Assembly: GCA_937864115.1 (NCBI GenBank)
Contig: CALMII010000003.1
Coordinates: 124,001-188,000, forward strand
Direction: 5' to 3'
From: an uncultured Steroidobacter sp.
GTDB lineage: Bacteria > Pseudomonadota > Gammaproteobacteria > Steroidobacterales > Steroidobacteraceae
DNA length: 64,000 nt
Shown: positions 31,051 through 41,100 of the stretch, piece after piece
How the letters are laid out: each line of letters starts with the position of its first letter
Numbering within the stretch: position 1 is the first letter of the stretch
Program-made: the position numbers and the translations under genes
The notes under the pieces: model-generated
Told to the model about the DNA's origin: nothing
What the model saw: the letters and a program-made list of their open reading frames with translations, nothing else
Database searches by the model: none

Positions 31051-32205
31051 ATGACGATTCTCTTGGACATCGAAGGACTCACCGACCAGGAGACCGACCA
31101 TGCGCTAGAGCTCATCTACAAGGCTCTCGGCGATGGCGACGATGACACGTTGTGGGATCAGCATCCCTCCCCGCTCGTCCGACGCCTCATCGAGCTGTTT
31201 ACGCAACGCGGGATGATGCGCATGGATGCGGTGCGCAAGGAACTGGCTGCCTGGCTCGTCGGGAATCGATACGAGCCGGATCATGTCGCGCCGCGACCCG
31301 ATGGCGCCATGCTGCGATGGACGCCCGAGGAACTGAAACTGGTCCGGTTCTACCTGACCGCGTTGCCTCCCGATCAGTTCACACTCGATGACCAGATGCT
31401 GCTGGTCGACTACCTGGTGCATCGCTACTTGCCGGCGGACGCCATGCGCAGCGAGGCGGAATGGCTCACGACGCGCGCGGTCCTGATGGGCCGTGTCCAG
31501 GCGAACATGGCGGCGGAAGCAACTACAGCACAAGCCGACAAGGTCATGGCGGCGATGCCGCTCACGGTTCGCGCCGCGCAGTCCGCGTTCCGGCTCTCCC
31601 CTCGCCAGCTTGCGACACTGAACTTCGCTGCGTCACGCGCGGCCGATCGCGTCCAGAAGGTCAGCGATGACGCGCGCTACCGCCTACGCAACGCGATCCG
31701 CATCCATACCGAGAAGCAGACGCTGGGCGATCCGACCGCGACCGGCCAGAGCCTGCAGACGAAGCTGCTCGATGAATTCGGCGCCCTGAACCGCGACTGG
31801 CGCCGCATCGCAGTGACCGAGGCTGGCGAAGCGCTCAATCAGGGCGTGGTCGCCAGTACGCCGCCCGGCCATCACCTGAAGCGCGTTGAGCAGTATCGCG
31901 GTGCATGCGCGTTCTGCCGCTCGATCGACGGTCGCGTGATGGAAGTCGTCCCGGCCGACGAGCCCGTGAAGAATGGCGACACGCAGGTATGGCCTGGGAA
32001 AACGAACATTGGCCGATCCGCATCGCCGAAGAAACGCGTCGGTCGCGGCTTTGCGGAGAGGCCTGAGAGTGATCGCTACTGGGTCGCCGCCGGCGTGCAG
32101 CACCCGAACTGCCGCGGACGGTGGACACATGTCGATGATCCGCGCGAGGGCGACGATCTCGAGTTCGCGGCGTGGCTGAAACAGACGCTGAGTGGCCAAC
32201 AATGA
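31051..32205 (+). CDS. Head morphogenesis protein (Mu gpF / SPP1 gp7 type)
   Basis: A 384-residue protein. The helical first two thirds are followed by the family's minor-capsid core: TEAGEALNQG, then ACAFCRSIDGRVMEV (about 285-300) and GVQHPNCRGRW (about 355-366), the Cys/His pattern of MuF domains. MuF proteins bind the portal and take part in procapsid assembly or DNA ejection. The start is the ATG behind motif copy 3; the longer upstream frame would overlap the motif. Confidence 0.85.
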   Translation: MTILLDIEGLTDQETDHALELIYKALGDGDDDTLWDQHPSPLVRRLIELFTQRGMMRMDAVRKELAAWLVGNRYEPDHVAPRPDGAMLRWTPEELKLVRFYLTALPPDQFTLDDQMLLVDYLVHRYLPADAMRSEAEWLTTRAVLMGRVQANMAAEATTAQADKVMAAMPLTVRAAQSAFRLSPRQLATLNFAASRAADRVQKVSDDARYRLRNAIRIHTEKQTLGDPTATGQSLQTKLLDEFGALNRDWRRIAVTEAGEALNQGVVASTPPGHHLKRVEQYRGACAFCRSIDGRVMEVVPADEPVKNGDTQVWPGKTNIGRSASPKKRVGRGFAERPESDRYWVAAGVQHPNCRGRWTHVDDPREGDDLEFAAWLKQTLSGQQ

Positions 32206-32516
32206 AGCCGGCCAACTATGGACCATTCTATGCGGCCGGCTTGTACCCGAAGCTGGCTGAGGTATTCAGGTCGCACGGCTACGCGCTGGCCGTTCACGGA
32301 TCGCTGGCGAACGACTTCGACCTGATCGCGGTTCCCTGGGTGGAAAACGCGAGTGATCCGCAGGCTGTCGCTGATGAATGCAATGCGAAGTTTGCTGCGA
32401 ATTTCTCTAAGACTGATCCGTGCAAGAAGCCACACGGTCGCATCGCATACAAGCTCAACCTGAGTTTCGCCGATTGCTCTCTCGATGTGAGCTTTACTCC
32501 CCGGGAGATCCGCTGA
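32202..32516 (+). CDS. Nucleotidyltransferase-like phage protein
   Basis: A 104-residue protein with YALAVHGSLANDFDLIAVPW (about 28-47). This is the GS-x-ND-x-DL pattern of the Pol-β-type nucleotidyltransferase core, with two Asp residues that could bind metal. A later strand SFADCSLDVSF could supply the third carboxylate. Coupled by overlap to both neighbours. Activity is inferred, and substrates are unknown. Confidence 0.6.
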   Translation: MKPANYGPFYAAGLYPKLAEVFRSHGYALAVHGSLANDFDLIAVPWVENASDPQAVADECNAKFAANFSKTDPCKKPHGRIAYKLNLSFADCSLDVSFTPREIR

Positions 32517-32818
32517 TGCAACGATTGTCCAGCAAGTTGGCATTGCTCTACGGCGAACCGACGCACTGGTGCCCTGGCTGCAAGATGCTTCACCGCATCG
32601 ACGTCAGCCAGCCGAACAGCCATACCGGCGCGAAATGGACGTGGAACAACGATTTGGTCAATCCATCGTTCTCACCCAGCATCAACATCGTCGGTCAATG
32701 CCACTACTTCATCAACAACGGGCAGATTCAGTTCTGCGGCGACTCGAAGCACGAACTTGCCGGCCAAACTGTTCCGTTGCCAGACCTACCGAATGAAGAA
32801 GTCGAGGACTGGGTATGA
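32516..32818 (+). CDS. DUF6527 domain protein
   Basis: A 100-residue protein with the family layout: HWCPGCKMLHRI (about 18-29), WTWNNDLVNPSFSPSI (about 41-56), CHYFINNGQI (about 62-71) and DSKHELAG (about 76-83). The Cys and His residues are likely zinc ligands. DUF6527 is frequent in phages and of unknown function. Overlaps the next gene by four bases. Confidence 0.8.
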   Translation: MQRLSSKLALLYGEPTHWCPGCKMLHRIDVSQPNSHTGAKWTWNNDLVNPSFSPSINIVGQCHYFINNGQIQFCGDSKHELAGQTVPLPDLPNEEVEDWV

Positions 32819-33618
32819 TCGTCATGCCCGTCCATCGCCGCCATCACGAGCCGACGAAGGATCAACTGGCGGCCGGCAACTACCGCAAGCGCAAGATCCC
32901 GTGGCAAGGGATGACGATCTCGGTTGAGAACGAGGCCGGCAGCGTGCGCGGCGGCACGAACCGTGACGGCACGTCATGGGAAGTGCGGATGAAATATCCG
33001 TACGGATACCTTCGGGGCACGAAGGGCGTCGACGGCGACCACGTCGACTGCTTCGTCGGACCGAACCCCGATGCACCCATCGTCTACGTGATTCACGCGC
33101 GGAAGGTGAACCGCTGGGACCAGTACGACGAAGACAAATGCATGATCGGCTTCGACACGGAAGACGACGCGAAGGCTGCATTCCTATCTTGCTACAACGA
33201 CCCGCGATTCCTCGGTCCGGTCACGGCAATGCCGGTTGCGGAGTTCGTCGAGAAGGCTCGTGCGACGCTGGAGAAGCCGGCGATGATCAAGGCGCTGCTG
33301 CTGAAGGCCGCCCGCTTCAAGTATTTCTCGGGGACCGAAGAGGTATTCGACCCGACCTCGATGCCAAACGCCGTATTCAAGCAGTCCTTCGGCGACGTCA
33401 AGGGAAAGCGAGACGACAGCTTCTCAATGCGTGTCGGATTCCCGCATAACACGCACAGTTCTCAGCGAGTTCGATTCGAAGGCGCAAAGCCAATCACGCG
33501 AGTTGTCGCATACAGCCTGAACCCGTCTCGTCACAAGTGCGGCGCGCGCTGTCGGCACGCGAAGGGCAATTCCTGTGAATGCGAATGCGGCGGGAAGAAC
33601 CACGGCGCCGGCGACTGA
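32815..33618 (+). CDS. InPase-like (phage inorganic-pyrophosphatase-like) protein
   Basis: A 267-residue protein. Residues 14-150 show the pattern of the InPase domain found in phage polyvalent and MuF-associated proteins: GSVRGGTNRDGTSWEVRM, PYGYLRGTKGVDGDHVDCFVG, then VYVIHARK, DEDKCMIGFD and DPRFLGPVTAMP. The DGDHVD run supplies acidic metal ligands. A C-terminal cysteine-rich tail (CGARCRHAKG.SCECECGG) may bind zinc. Position between MuF and the giant proteins fits co-packaging. Activity is not proven. Confidence 0.75.
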   Translation: MIVMPVHRRHHEPTKDQLAAGNYRKRKIPWQGMTISVENEAGSVRGGTNRDGTSWEVRMKYPYGYLRGTKGVDGDHVDCFVGPNPDAPIVYVIHARKVNRWDQYDEDKCMIGFDTEDDAKAAFLSCYNDPRFLGPVTAMPVAEFVEKARATLEKPAMIKALLLKAARFKYFSGTEEVFDPTSMPNAVFKQSFGDVKGKRDDSFSMRVGFPHNTHSSQRVRFEGAKPITRVVAYSLNPSRHKCGARCRHAKGNSCECECGGKNHGAGD

Positions 33619-33619
33619 A

Positions 33620-33635
33620 TCGTGACACTACGCTC
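33620..33635 (+). promoter_or_regulatory. Late-promoter-like motif, copy 4 (polyvalent operon)
   Basis: TC-GTGAC-AC-TAC-GC-TC, a full consensus match. Here the gene's ATG lies 25 nt downstream with a GGAG site in between, so this unit has a short leader rather than none. An ATG directly after the motif opens only a 15-codon frame. Confidence 0.65.
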
Positions 33636-33660
33636 ATGAGGCGTCTGCGGAGAATGCCTC

Positions 33661-36600
33661 ATGCTGCTGCTTCTGAAATCTGAACAGCTAGGCCTGTTCG
33701 ACATGCCGGTACATGTTGCCGGCTCCATCGACAAGCATGGGCATGTGCGTGCGCCGCACATGTCAACCCGCAAGAAGCGGCTGAATCCTGAAACGCACCA
33801 CGCGCCGGTATCGCATGTCGTAAACCGGCTCGACGCATGGATTCTGTCGCATGGCGGGCCCGACCATCTGCGGACCGAACTTGAGTCGATGACAGCAGAG
33901 CAGCGCGCGAAGCTCATCGACGCGATGGCCCACGTCGGCGGCGTCGATCATGCTGCAGTGATGGCGACGCTCGGAATGAAGGCGCCCGAGCCGCCGAAGC
34001 ACGACATTGTCGAACACGTCACGGGCCGCGGGAAAACCTTGCGCGGCATCATCCGGCGCGACCTGAATGGTCAGCAGGCTGCCGCGATCGACCCGTACAC
34101 GTTCCGCAAAGACGGCGGCTGGTTCATTCGCGAGAAGCATCTTACGGATGCCGAACCTTCATCCGCGCCACCAGAGCCAGTGGTGCAGAGCGTCGCGGAG
34201 CCGAAGGAGGAAGCGCCGCATGTCGACCGCTCGAAGGTCCAGGCTCAGAAGCTGCGCGAGGCCGGCCAGAAGCAGGTGGATCAAGCTACGGAGACGCGCT
34301 CGCGCGATCGACTGACCAACACTCCTCGCCGTGTGCGAATGGCGCGCGGTGTCGAAGAGGACGCGGCGCAGCGCGAGGCGATCGGTCGCACCATGATGAA
34401 TCTCGCCGACGCAATCGAGAGCGGCGAGGCCAAGTATCTGGGGGGCATCACTACCAGAGCCGCGGTCGAAACCCTCGACGACCTGGTCCGGTCAGCCATT
34501 TCGGAGACGGACAGGAGTCTCCCCTACATCGATCAGGAGCGACGCAAGGGCCGCGCACCGACGCCGGACGACATCCGCAACGCGAAGATGCCTGTCGTCA
34601 GCATCCATCGTGCCGGCTTGCTCGACATGGCCGACAAGCTCAGCAAGATGAAGGGCGCTTCCAAGCTGTCCGCATGGGCCTACCGCTTGGCCCCCGCCGC
34701 ACATGAGCATCACCAAGCGCGCCTCCATACCGAGTCCGATATGGAGATGGCGCGTGAAGCGGTGAAGAAACTCGGCGGCGATGCGCCGTGGTATCTCTCG
34801 CGCGATCTCACTCGCATCGGTCGTTTCGACCGGATCGGTATTCGCAATGAACTGGATCTGCGTCGCGCCCTCACAGAGTATTTGATCCACCGGGAGGGTC
34901 GTGCCAAGGCTGATCCGATCAAGGAAGCCGAGCGCGAGTTGGTCGGGCAGAAGGTCGGCGTCGACTTCTTCCCTACTCCGAAGCCGCTCGCCGATCGCAT
35001 GGCGGAGATGGCTGGCGTGAAGCCGGGCATGTCCGTGCTCGAGCCATCGGCCGGTCACGGCAGTCTGGCGGACGCAGCGAAGTCCGCCGGTGGCGACGTC
35101 GACACCATCGAGATTTCCGACGCGCTGCGAAATGTTCTCGCCGCGAAGGGCCATCGAATGGTCGATCGCGACTTCATGTCGTTCGAGCCGACCAAGCGAT
35201 ACGACGCAGTGATCATGAACCCGCCATTCTCTGACAGGCAGGATGCCGCGCACATCCAGCGCGCGTTTGAGATGCTGAAGCCGGGCGGAAAGCTGGTGGC
35301 GATTGCCGGCGAGGGAGTCTTCTTCGGTTCCGACAAGAAGGCTCAGGCTTTCCGCGACTGGCTCGAGGAGAGCGGCGCCGAGGTCGAGAAGCTACCGGAA
35401 AACACGTTCAAGGGCTCGGATCTGCCAGCGCAGACCGGCGCCAATGCCCGGCTGATCGTCATCCGCAAGGATGAATCCGCCGCCGAGCCTGCTGGTCCGA
35501 AGGAAGGGGACACGAAGACAGAGGATGGCGTCGAGTACGTCCTGCGCGATGGTCGCTGGCATCGCTCGACTCCCGAGCCCGAACCTTCCCCATCGAATGC
35601 CGTCGACATAGCGGAGGCGCGAGAAGAACTGGCCGATGCGATGGCGGTCGATCCGCACAGTGACCGCGCAAAGGAACTGGTGCGGCACATTGCCGAGAAG
35701 GAGCGCGCGGCTACCGAGCCAGCGCAGGAGGCAGCTCCTCCGGCGGAGACAGCCGTAACGGAGCCGGACTACGACACGGCGCTGCAAACGGCGCGCAACA
35801 ATCATGCGGACAGGCTCGAACTGCTGCGGGCGCAGATTGAGGACATGGGCGGGAAGGAAGCCGTCTCTCGCGCAGTTCGAACTGCTGGCGAACGTGGCAA
35901 CGCGCTGGTGACGAAGCTGGCCGATGCGATGGGGATGAGCGAGGAAGAGATCGCCGCCGAACTCGGACTGCGGCGGAAGGAACAGAAGGAGTCCGCTCCG
36001 AAGCCACGACCCGAGCGAGCGCCCGCACCAGTCAGCCAGGACGAGGACGATCCGAACAGTCCGAACTACCGATACCGCGACACCGGCTATGTCGCCGGCA
36101 GTCGCAAAGAGCTTGCGTCGCGGCAGATCAAGGATGCCGCGCGTAATGGTGAGCAGGTGCTGTCCAACCAGATCGACTGGGAATCGATCGAGCAGAATCC
36201 GCGGCAGGCGAAGCAACTGATCACGAAGTCGAACCTGTTCGGACAGGTCGACTGGGAGAAGCTGAAGGCGCGTGGAATGTCACCAGGCGCGGGGTTCCTG
36301 ATCGACCGCATCTACGCCGCAATCGGACAGGGGCCTAGCGAGGACTCGCCGCTGGCTCGCAAGGACTACGCCATGGGACTGCAGTCTTTGCGTGATCGGC
36401 TCGAGGCTGCCAACACGCCGGAGGACGTTGCCAACATCATCGACAACCTGCGTGAGGAGTACGACGGCCGCATGCTGACTGCTGAGGAAGCGGCGCAGTA
36501 CGAAGGACTGCGGAACCAGGCCAGCGAATTGCGGCGTCAGGAGGAAGAAATTGAGGAGCCGCGCAAGCAGCTATACCACGCTGCTCTTGCGGCTCGCAGC

Positions 36601-38136
36601 GAGAAGTATCGAGCCGAGCAGGAGATCGAGAACCGCCGACGCCGTGGATGGGCCCCGAAGCCAGAGCTTCAGCAGGAGTTCGAGCGTGCAGAGAAACTGC
36701 ACAATGAGGCTGATAGCGCGTGGTCCTCGAATATCAGCGCGACCAATGATGCGCTGGAGGCGCTGCGTAAGCGCCGCGAGGGCCTATATGTCGAGCGCGA
36801 AGGTATCGTCGCCCGCGCTGCGATCCGCAACAAACTGGAGAATCCACTACATCGCGCGTGGAATCTGATGGGCGATCGCTTCATTGGCGTGTTGCGGTAC
36901 CGAAGTCACAAGGGTTCCGACGCGTTCGCCAAGCATGTCACGGCAGCGAAGAGTGGGCAGGTCAAGGACTGGTCCTGGGCAGAAAAGGAAGGCGCGTCGA
37001 AGGCGCCTCGCGTATCGAAGGAATCGGCCCGCTTCCAACTCAAAGTCGCTGACTCACATGAGCGCATCGGCGGTCGCCGAATCGTTCCGCAGTCGACCGC
37101 CGATCTGAAGAATGCGTTCGGACTGCGCGACGTGCAGTCTGGCAACTGGGTATTGCGCGACCCCGTCAGTGCTAAATTCCATACCGAGCAGTCTGCCGGC
37201 GCATTCGCGGATCTGGCCGATCTGTTGGGCGTCGCCGATCAGCATGTATCGCTGAATGGGCGCCTCGCGCTGGCATTCGGCGCGCGTGGCAGCGGCGCGA
37301 TTGGGTGGGCCGACAGTGCTCCGCGAGCTCATTACGAGCCGATCGATCGCGTCATCAACATCACCAAGATGCGTGGCGGCGGCGCGCTCGCGCATGAGTG
37401 GTTCCACTCACTCGACAACATGGCGAAGGAAGCGGAAGGGATGGGGGCTTCCGGCGAGGACGACTATTTCACCGAGAATCCAGAACACTTGCCGGAGGGC
37501 GAGTTGCGAGATGCAGCAGTCGCTCTGCGTCGCGCGATGCTGGACGGTCCGCACCAGCGATCCCAGACGTTCGCATATACGGCGCGCGACCATCAGCTCG
37601 CGAAGCACAATATCGACAGCATCTATCCTGGTTCCGTTGCTCGATCCATCAAGGCGGCGGCCGACCTCCCTGCCGCGCTCGCCGCGATCGACCGCACGTT
37701 CGGCGCCGATCTTGAGGGCGCGACCAAGAAGCAGAAGAAGCGCGCATCGGACTGGCGGCAACTTGCGGTGGCCTGGTTCGGCGGCAATCCGGAGGGTGGC
37801 GAGGTCATCTCCAAGTATGGCCGTCCGATGTCATCCTTTGCCTTGGAGGCGCACAGGCTCGACGGTGGTGGCGCGAAGCCCCACTACGCTCAGGCGCACG
37901 AGATGGCGGCGCGCGCGTTCCAGTCCTGGGTTGAGGATCGGCTCGCAGATCAGGGACGCAAGAACGACTACTTGTCGAGCTATGCCGACAACAAGTACCA
38001 CGTCGACCCGCTACTCGGCATCGAGTGGAAGCCATACCCGGAAGGTGATGAGCGCACCAGCATCAATGCGGCATTCGACCGTTTGGTTGCCGCGATGGCG
38101 AAGAGCCGCACACTCGCGAAGGCTGGGCTGTTGTGA
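33661..38136 (+). CDS. Polyvalent protein: DNA adenine methylase plus LPD1 zincin domain
   Basis: A 1491-residue multidomain protein. Residues about 430-600 are an N6-adenine methylase (FFPTPKPLADRM, VLEPSAGHGSL at 459-469, catalytic NPPF at 520-523). About 700-1130 is charged and coiled-coil rich. About 1150-1260 is the LPD1 domain (NAFGLRDVQSGNWV, LALAFGARGSG, VINITKMRGGGALAHEWFH, with HEWFH at 1245-1249 as zincin site). Polyvalent proteins of this kind, including P1 DarB, are packaged in virions and injected with DNA to shield it. The methylase could modify entering DNA. Expressed as a late gene from motif copy 4. Confidence 0.85.
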   Translation: MLLLLKSEQLGLFDMPVHVAGSIDKHGHVRAPHMSTRKKRLNPETHHAPVSHVVNRLDAWILSHGGPDHLRTELESMTAEQRAKLIDAMAHVGGVDHAAVMATLGMKAPEPPKHDIVEHVTGRGKTLRGIIRRDLNGQQAAAIDPYTFRKDGGWFIREKHLTDAEPSSAPPEPVVQSVAEPKEEAPHVDRSKVQAQKLREAGQKQVDQATETRSRDRLTNTPRRVRMARGVEEDAAQREAIGRTMMNLADAIESGEAKYLGGITTRAAVETLDDLVRSAISETDRSLPYIDQERRKGRAPTPDDIRNAKMPVVSIHRAGLLDMADKLSKMKGASKLSAWAYRLAPAAHEHHQARLHTESDMEMAREAVKKLGGDAPWYLSRDLTRIGRFDRIGIRNELDLRRALTEYLIHREGRAKADPIKEAERELVGQKVGVDFFPTPKPLADRMAEMAGVKPGMSVLEPSAGHGSLADAAKSAGGDVDTIEISDALRNVLAAKGHRMVDRDFMSFEPTKRYDAVIMNPPFSDRQDAAHIQRAFEMLKPGGKLVAIAGEGVFFGSDKKAQAFRDWLEESGAEVEKLPENTFKGSDLPAQTGANARLIVIRKDESAAEPAGPKEGDTKTEDGVEYVLRDGRWHRSTPEPEPSPSNAVDIAEAREELADAMAVDPHSDRAKELVRHIAEKERAATEPAQEAAPPAETAVTEPDYDTALQTARNNHADRLELLRAQIEDMGGKEAVSRAVRTAGERGNALVTKLADAMGMSEEEIAAELGLRRKEQKESAPKPRPERAPAPVSQDEDDPNSPNYRYRDTGYVAGSRKELASRQIKDAARNGEQVLSNQIDWESIEQNPRQAKQLITKSNLFGQVDWEKLKARGMSPGAGFLIDRIYAAIGQGPSEDSPLARKDYAMGLQSLRDRLEAANTPEDVANIIDNLREEYDGRMLTAEEAAQYEGLRNQASELRRQEEEIEEPRKQLYHAALAARSEKYRAEQEIENRRRRGWAPKPELQQEFERAEKLHNEADSAWSSNISATNDALEALRKRREGLYVEREGIVARAAIRNKLENPLHRAWNLMGDRFIGVLRYRSHKGSDAFAKHVTAAKSGQVKDWSWAEKEGASKAPRVSKESARFQLKVADSHERIGGRRIVPQSTADLKNAFGLRDVQSGNWVLRDPVSAKFHTEQSAGAFADLADLLGVADQHVSLNGRLALAFGARGSGAIGWADSAPRAHYEPIDRVINITKMRGGGALAHEWFHSLDNMAKEAEGMGASGEDDYFTENPEHLPEGELRDAAVALRRAMLDGPHQRSQTFAYTARDHQLAKHNIDSIYPGSVARSIKAAADLPAALAAIDRTFGADLEGATKKQKKRASDWRQLAVAWFGGNPEGGEVISKYGRPMSSFALEAHRLDGGGAKPHYAQAHEMAARAFQSWVEDRLADQGRKNDYLSSYADNKYHVDPLLGIEWKPYPEGDERTSINAAFDRLVAAMAKSRTLAKAGLL

Positions 38137-41100
38137 TGCTTGCTCTATTCCGGAAAGGTGGTAGCGGCTCGGGTTGGTACGGTCCGCCGCGCGGCACGCA
38201 CCTCCCGTCAAGCGCCGACATCAAGACCGAAGAGGAAGCGCGCCAGTGGTGGGGGACAAACCTCGGCGGCAAGACGCTCGAACTGTCGGTCCACAGAAAG
38301 GCTGGCGAATTTCTGGTCAATGTCCATTTTGCGAAGGGCAATGACCATGCATTCACAGCGAAGAGCGACCGATCGAATCCGGTGAGTGCCCGTGCGTTCT
38401 CCCCGGAACGCGCGAGGCTGATGTCGCGAATTCTCGGCACCATTGAGCGGCCGCACTCGTTGCTTGCCGCTCCTGGCAATGCAGATCTTTTCTTCGAGCG
38501 CGTCGACTCACATTCGCACTATTGCGTCGCGCTGTCGTGGGACTCGACGAAGCGTGCGTATCTCTTCAAGAGCGCACACGTCTGGACCAGCGATGAAATT
38601 CGTCAGGCCGTGAAGCGCGGACAGCGACCGGCGCCCACGCGAGGCAAGAAAAAGGCCCCGATGCTTAAAGCAGTCGGAGCCTGTCCGGCCGTTCCTGTAT
38701 TTGGCTCAGTCGAGCCGGGTGCCGGTGATGGCGACCCCAGTGACGCACACGCAGGTGGCCGCTCGCGTCAGGAAGGGACACTACTACTTGTCTCGGATTT
38801 GATCAAGGCCGGCATCCCAGAAGGTGCGCGTTGGATCACGATCCATCCAAACGGCGCCGACTCGAAGGGCCAGCCCGTATTGATCCAGCCACAACCGGAC
38901 GGCTCTGCGCACGTCATTGGCGGCGCTGGCGGGAAGTTGAACTACCTGAAGCTGCGCGGTGTCCGGAAGGAATCCGAGTACAAGAAGGAGGCTTCAGACC
39001 GACAGAAGACGCGGGCCGACCAGAAGAAGCAGCAGCGCAAGCAGGACAAGGAAGCGGGTCTTGCCGAGTCCAAGAAGGTGGCAAGGGAAGCTCTGAAGGT
39101 TCAGCGGCTGAAGCACGAGTCGGAGTTTGTCGGCAAGGTGGCTGACACGATGGGCTGGGACCGCAAGGATCTAGAGTTCCGCGAAGAGGATCACGCTCAC
39201 CTATCCGACGGCGCGGTCAGCAAGCTGCGCGAGAAGCACCATCGCGAACTGCTGAAGCGCGCGACGGACGCAGTTGAGTTGCAGCGGCAGCGACTGATCA
39301 CTGATCCCGACGCGCGATCCGAGGCGAAAATCGATCCCGATGCGATCGTGACGCACGACATCGATCCGGTCGCGCCCTCCTCTACCGGACTCGGCTTCGC
39401 ACCGCAATACAAGGAACGGGCCGAGAGGCAGGGGCTCGACGAGAAGGAATTGGCAACGGAGTCGGCCGAGATCAAGGAACGAAAGCAGGCCGACATGACC
39501 GAAGGTCAACGCCGCGCTGTTACGTCGCGCGCCGCAACTGCGAAGGCGATCGGCGCCGAACTGCAAAACCTCCGCGAACCAGTTATCGACGCCAAGGCGT
39601 CCATCGTGGACACGAAGAAGGCCGTCGACCTTCTTAAGGCACACCGGCAATTGCGGCAGGTACAGAAGCAGGCAAAGGATGCTGCCGGCGAGATCGATCG
39701 CGCGAAGTCCGAACCGAAGGCATACGTGCTGGAATACAGTGCGGACCCGGATCTGGACGCCAAGGTGAAGGAGGATCTGGCGAACGATCTGCGCACTGTC
39801 CAGACCCGCTCATTTCTATCCAAGGCTCACGAACTGGCCGGACAGAAGGGGCTCGACAGTCTCGGCAATCACATCGGCATCGGCGCCTTCAACTCTATCA
39901 ACTCGCTCGCCCTGGCGGCAGGTGGCGATGCACTGGTCGATCGCAGCGTCGTTGACGTGCTGGGCATTGCGGGCGCCGCGCAGGTACTTGCCCGGCGACT
40001 GCATACCGATCTGCGGCCGGAGGAGATCCAGCAGGTCACGGATGGCGTGCAGGACTTCCATCTGCATCACTATGCCGAGACCAGCGCGGCCGCGCTGAAG
40101 CAGGCTACAGACCTGATGGAGTCAGCACAGAGCGTCGAGATCGGCGATGCGCAGTCCGGACACGAATTGCAAACCGCGCAGGCACTGAATGACCGGCGCC
40201 GCGGCGCGACCCGCGATGCACAGAAGATCCTCGGGCAGGCGCTGGGCGAGATGGAAGCCAATGCCGCCTTGGTCGTGGCGCTCAAGCAAGGAAAGAAGGA
40301 CCAGTTCCAGGTCTCGCTCGGTAAGACCGGCGTGGAGTCCGCAGTACGTCAGGCGCGCGCGCTCGGGCTGCAGCGCGGTGACTACGAAATCAGCCATGCG
40401 GGCGGCGACACGTTCCTGAGCGTGAAGGGCGTGGGTCTGGATCGACTCGCCAAGCCTGTGAGCCGCGCCGACCTGGCGCAGGTTCGTAGGAACCTCGACA
40501 TCATCGGCGGCGGACAGGACGAGGATGGATGGCTGCCTCACGGTATAGCGAACCGCCCCGATTTGACGATGCATGTTTCTCCCGGCGTTGCGCCGCGCAT
40601 GGCGGAACCCTTCAAGCCTGGCGAAGACCTTCAGCAGTCCCTGAAGGACTACATCGGTGGGCGCGCGGCCGATGGCGATGCGCCGGCCGACATAGTCGCC
40701 GACATCCAGTCGGCCGATTTCATGCGCAAGGTCGGTGACCGATCGGCCGACTACCGCAAGGCGCTGGATGATGTTGCGCCGCTGAAAGATGGCGACGGCA
40801 AGATGCAGCGGGCAGAAGCGCTGTCGGAGCGGTTCGAAACGTACGCGGACGAGTTCGCGAAGAAGCGCGGCGGTGATCGCGCGCCGATCCATCGGCAGTC
40901 ATTCGAGGTCAACCAGAAGAGCGTCGATGCGTTGCACCGGGCGCTGGCCGACACGCCGGAAGGCGCGTCCGCCTACAAGCCGATCGGGGAACTGCAGAAC
41001 AGCGACCAGCGTGCGCTCCGCGAGTTCTTCCATCGGAACATCGCCAAGGAGAGTCCGGAGGGGGCTCGGCTGCGCGCGGATCTCGAGGAGCACGGTAAGA

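Noticed and set aside
39345..39360. Further late-motif copy (TC-GTGAC-GC)
   Set aside because: It lacks the TAC and TC elements and lies inside the helicase gene with no gene start nearby.
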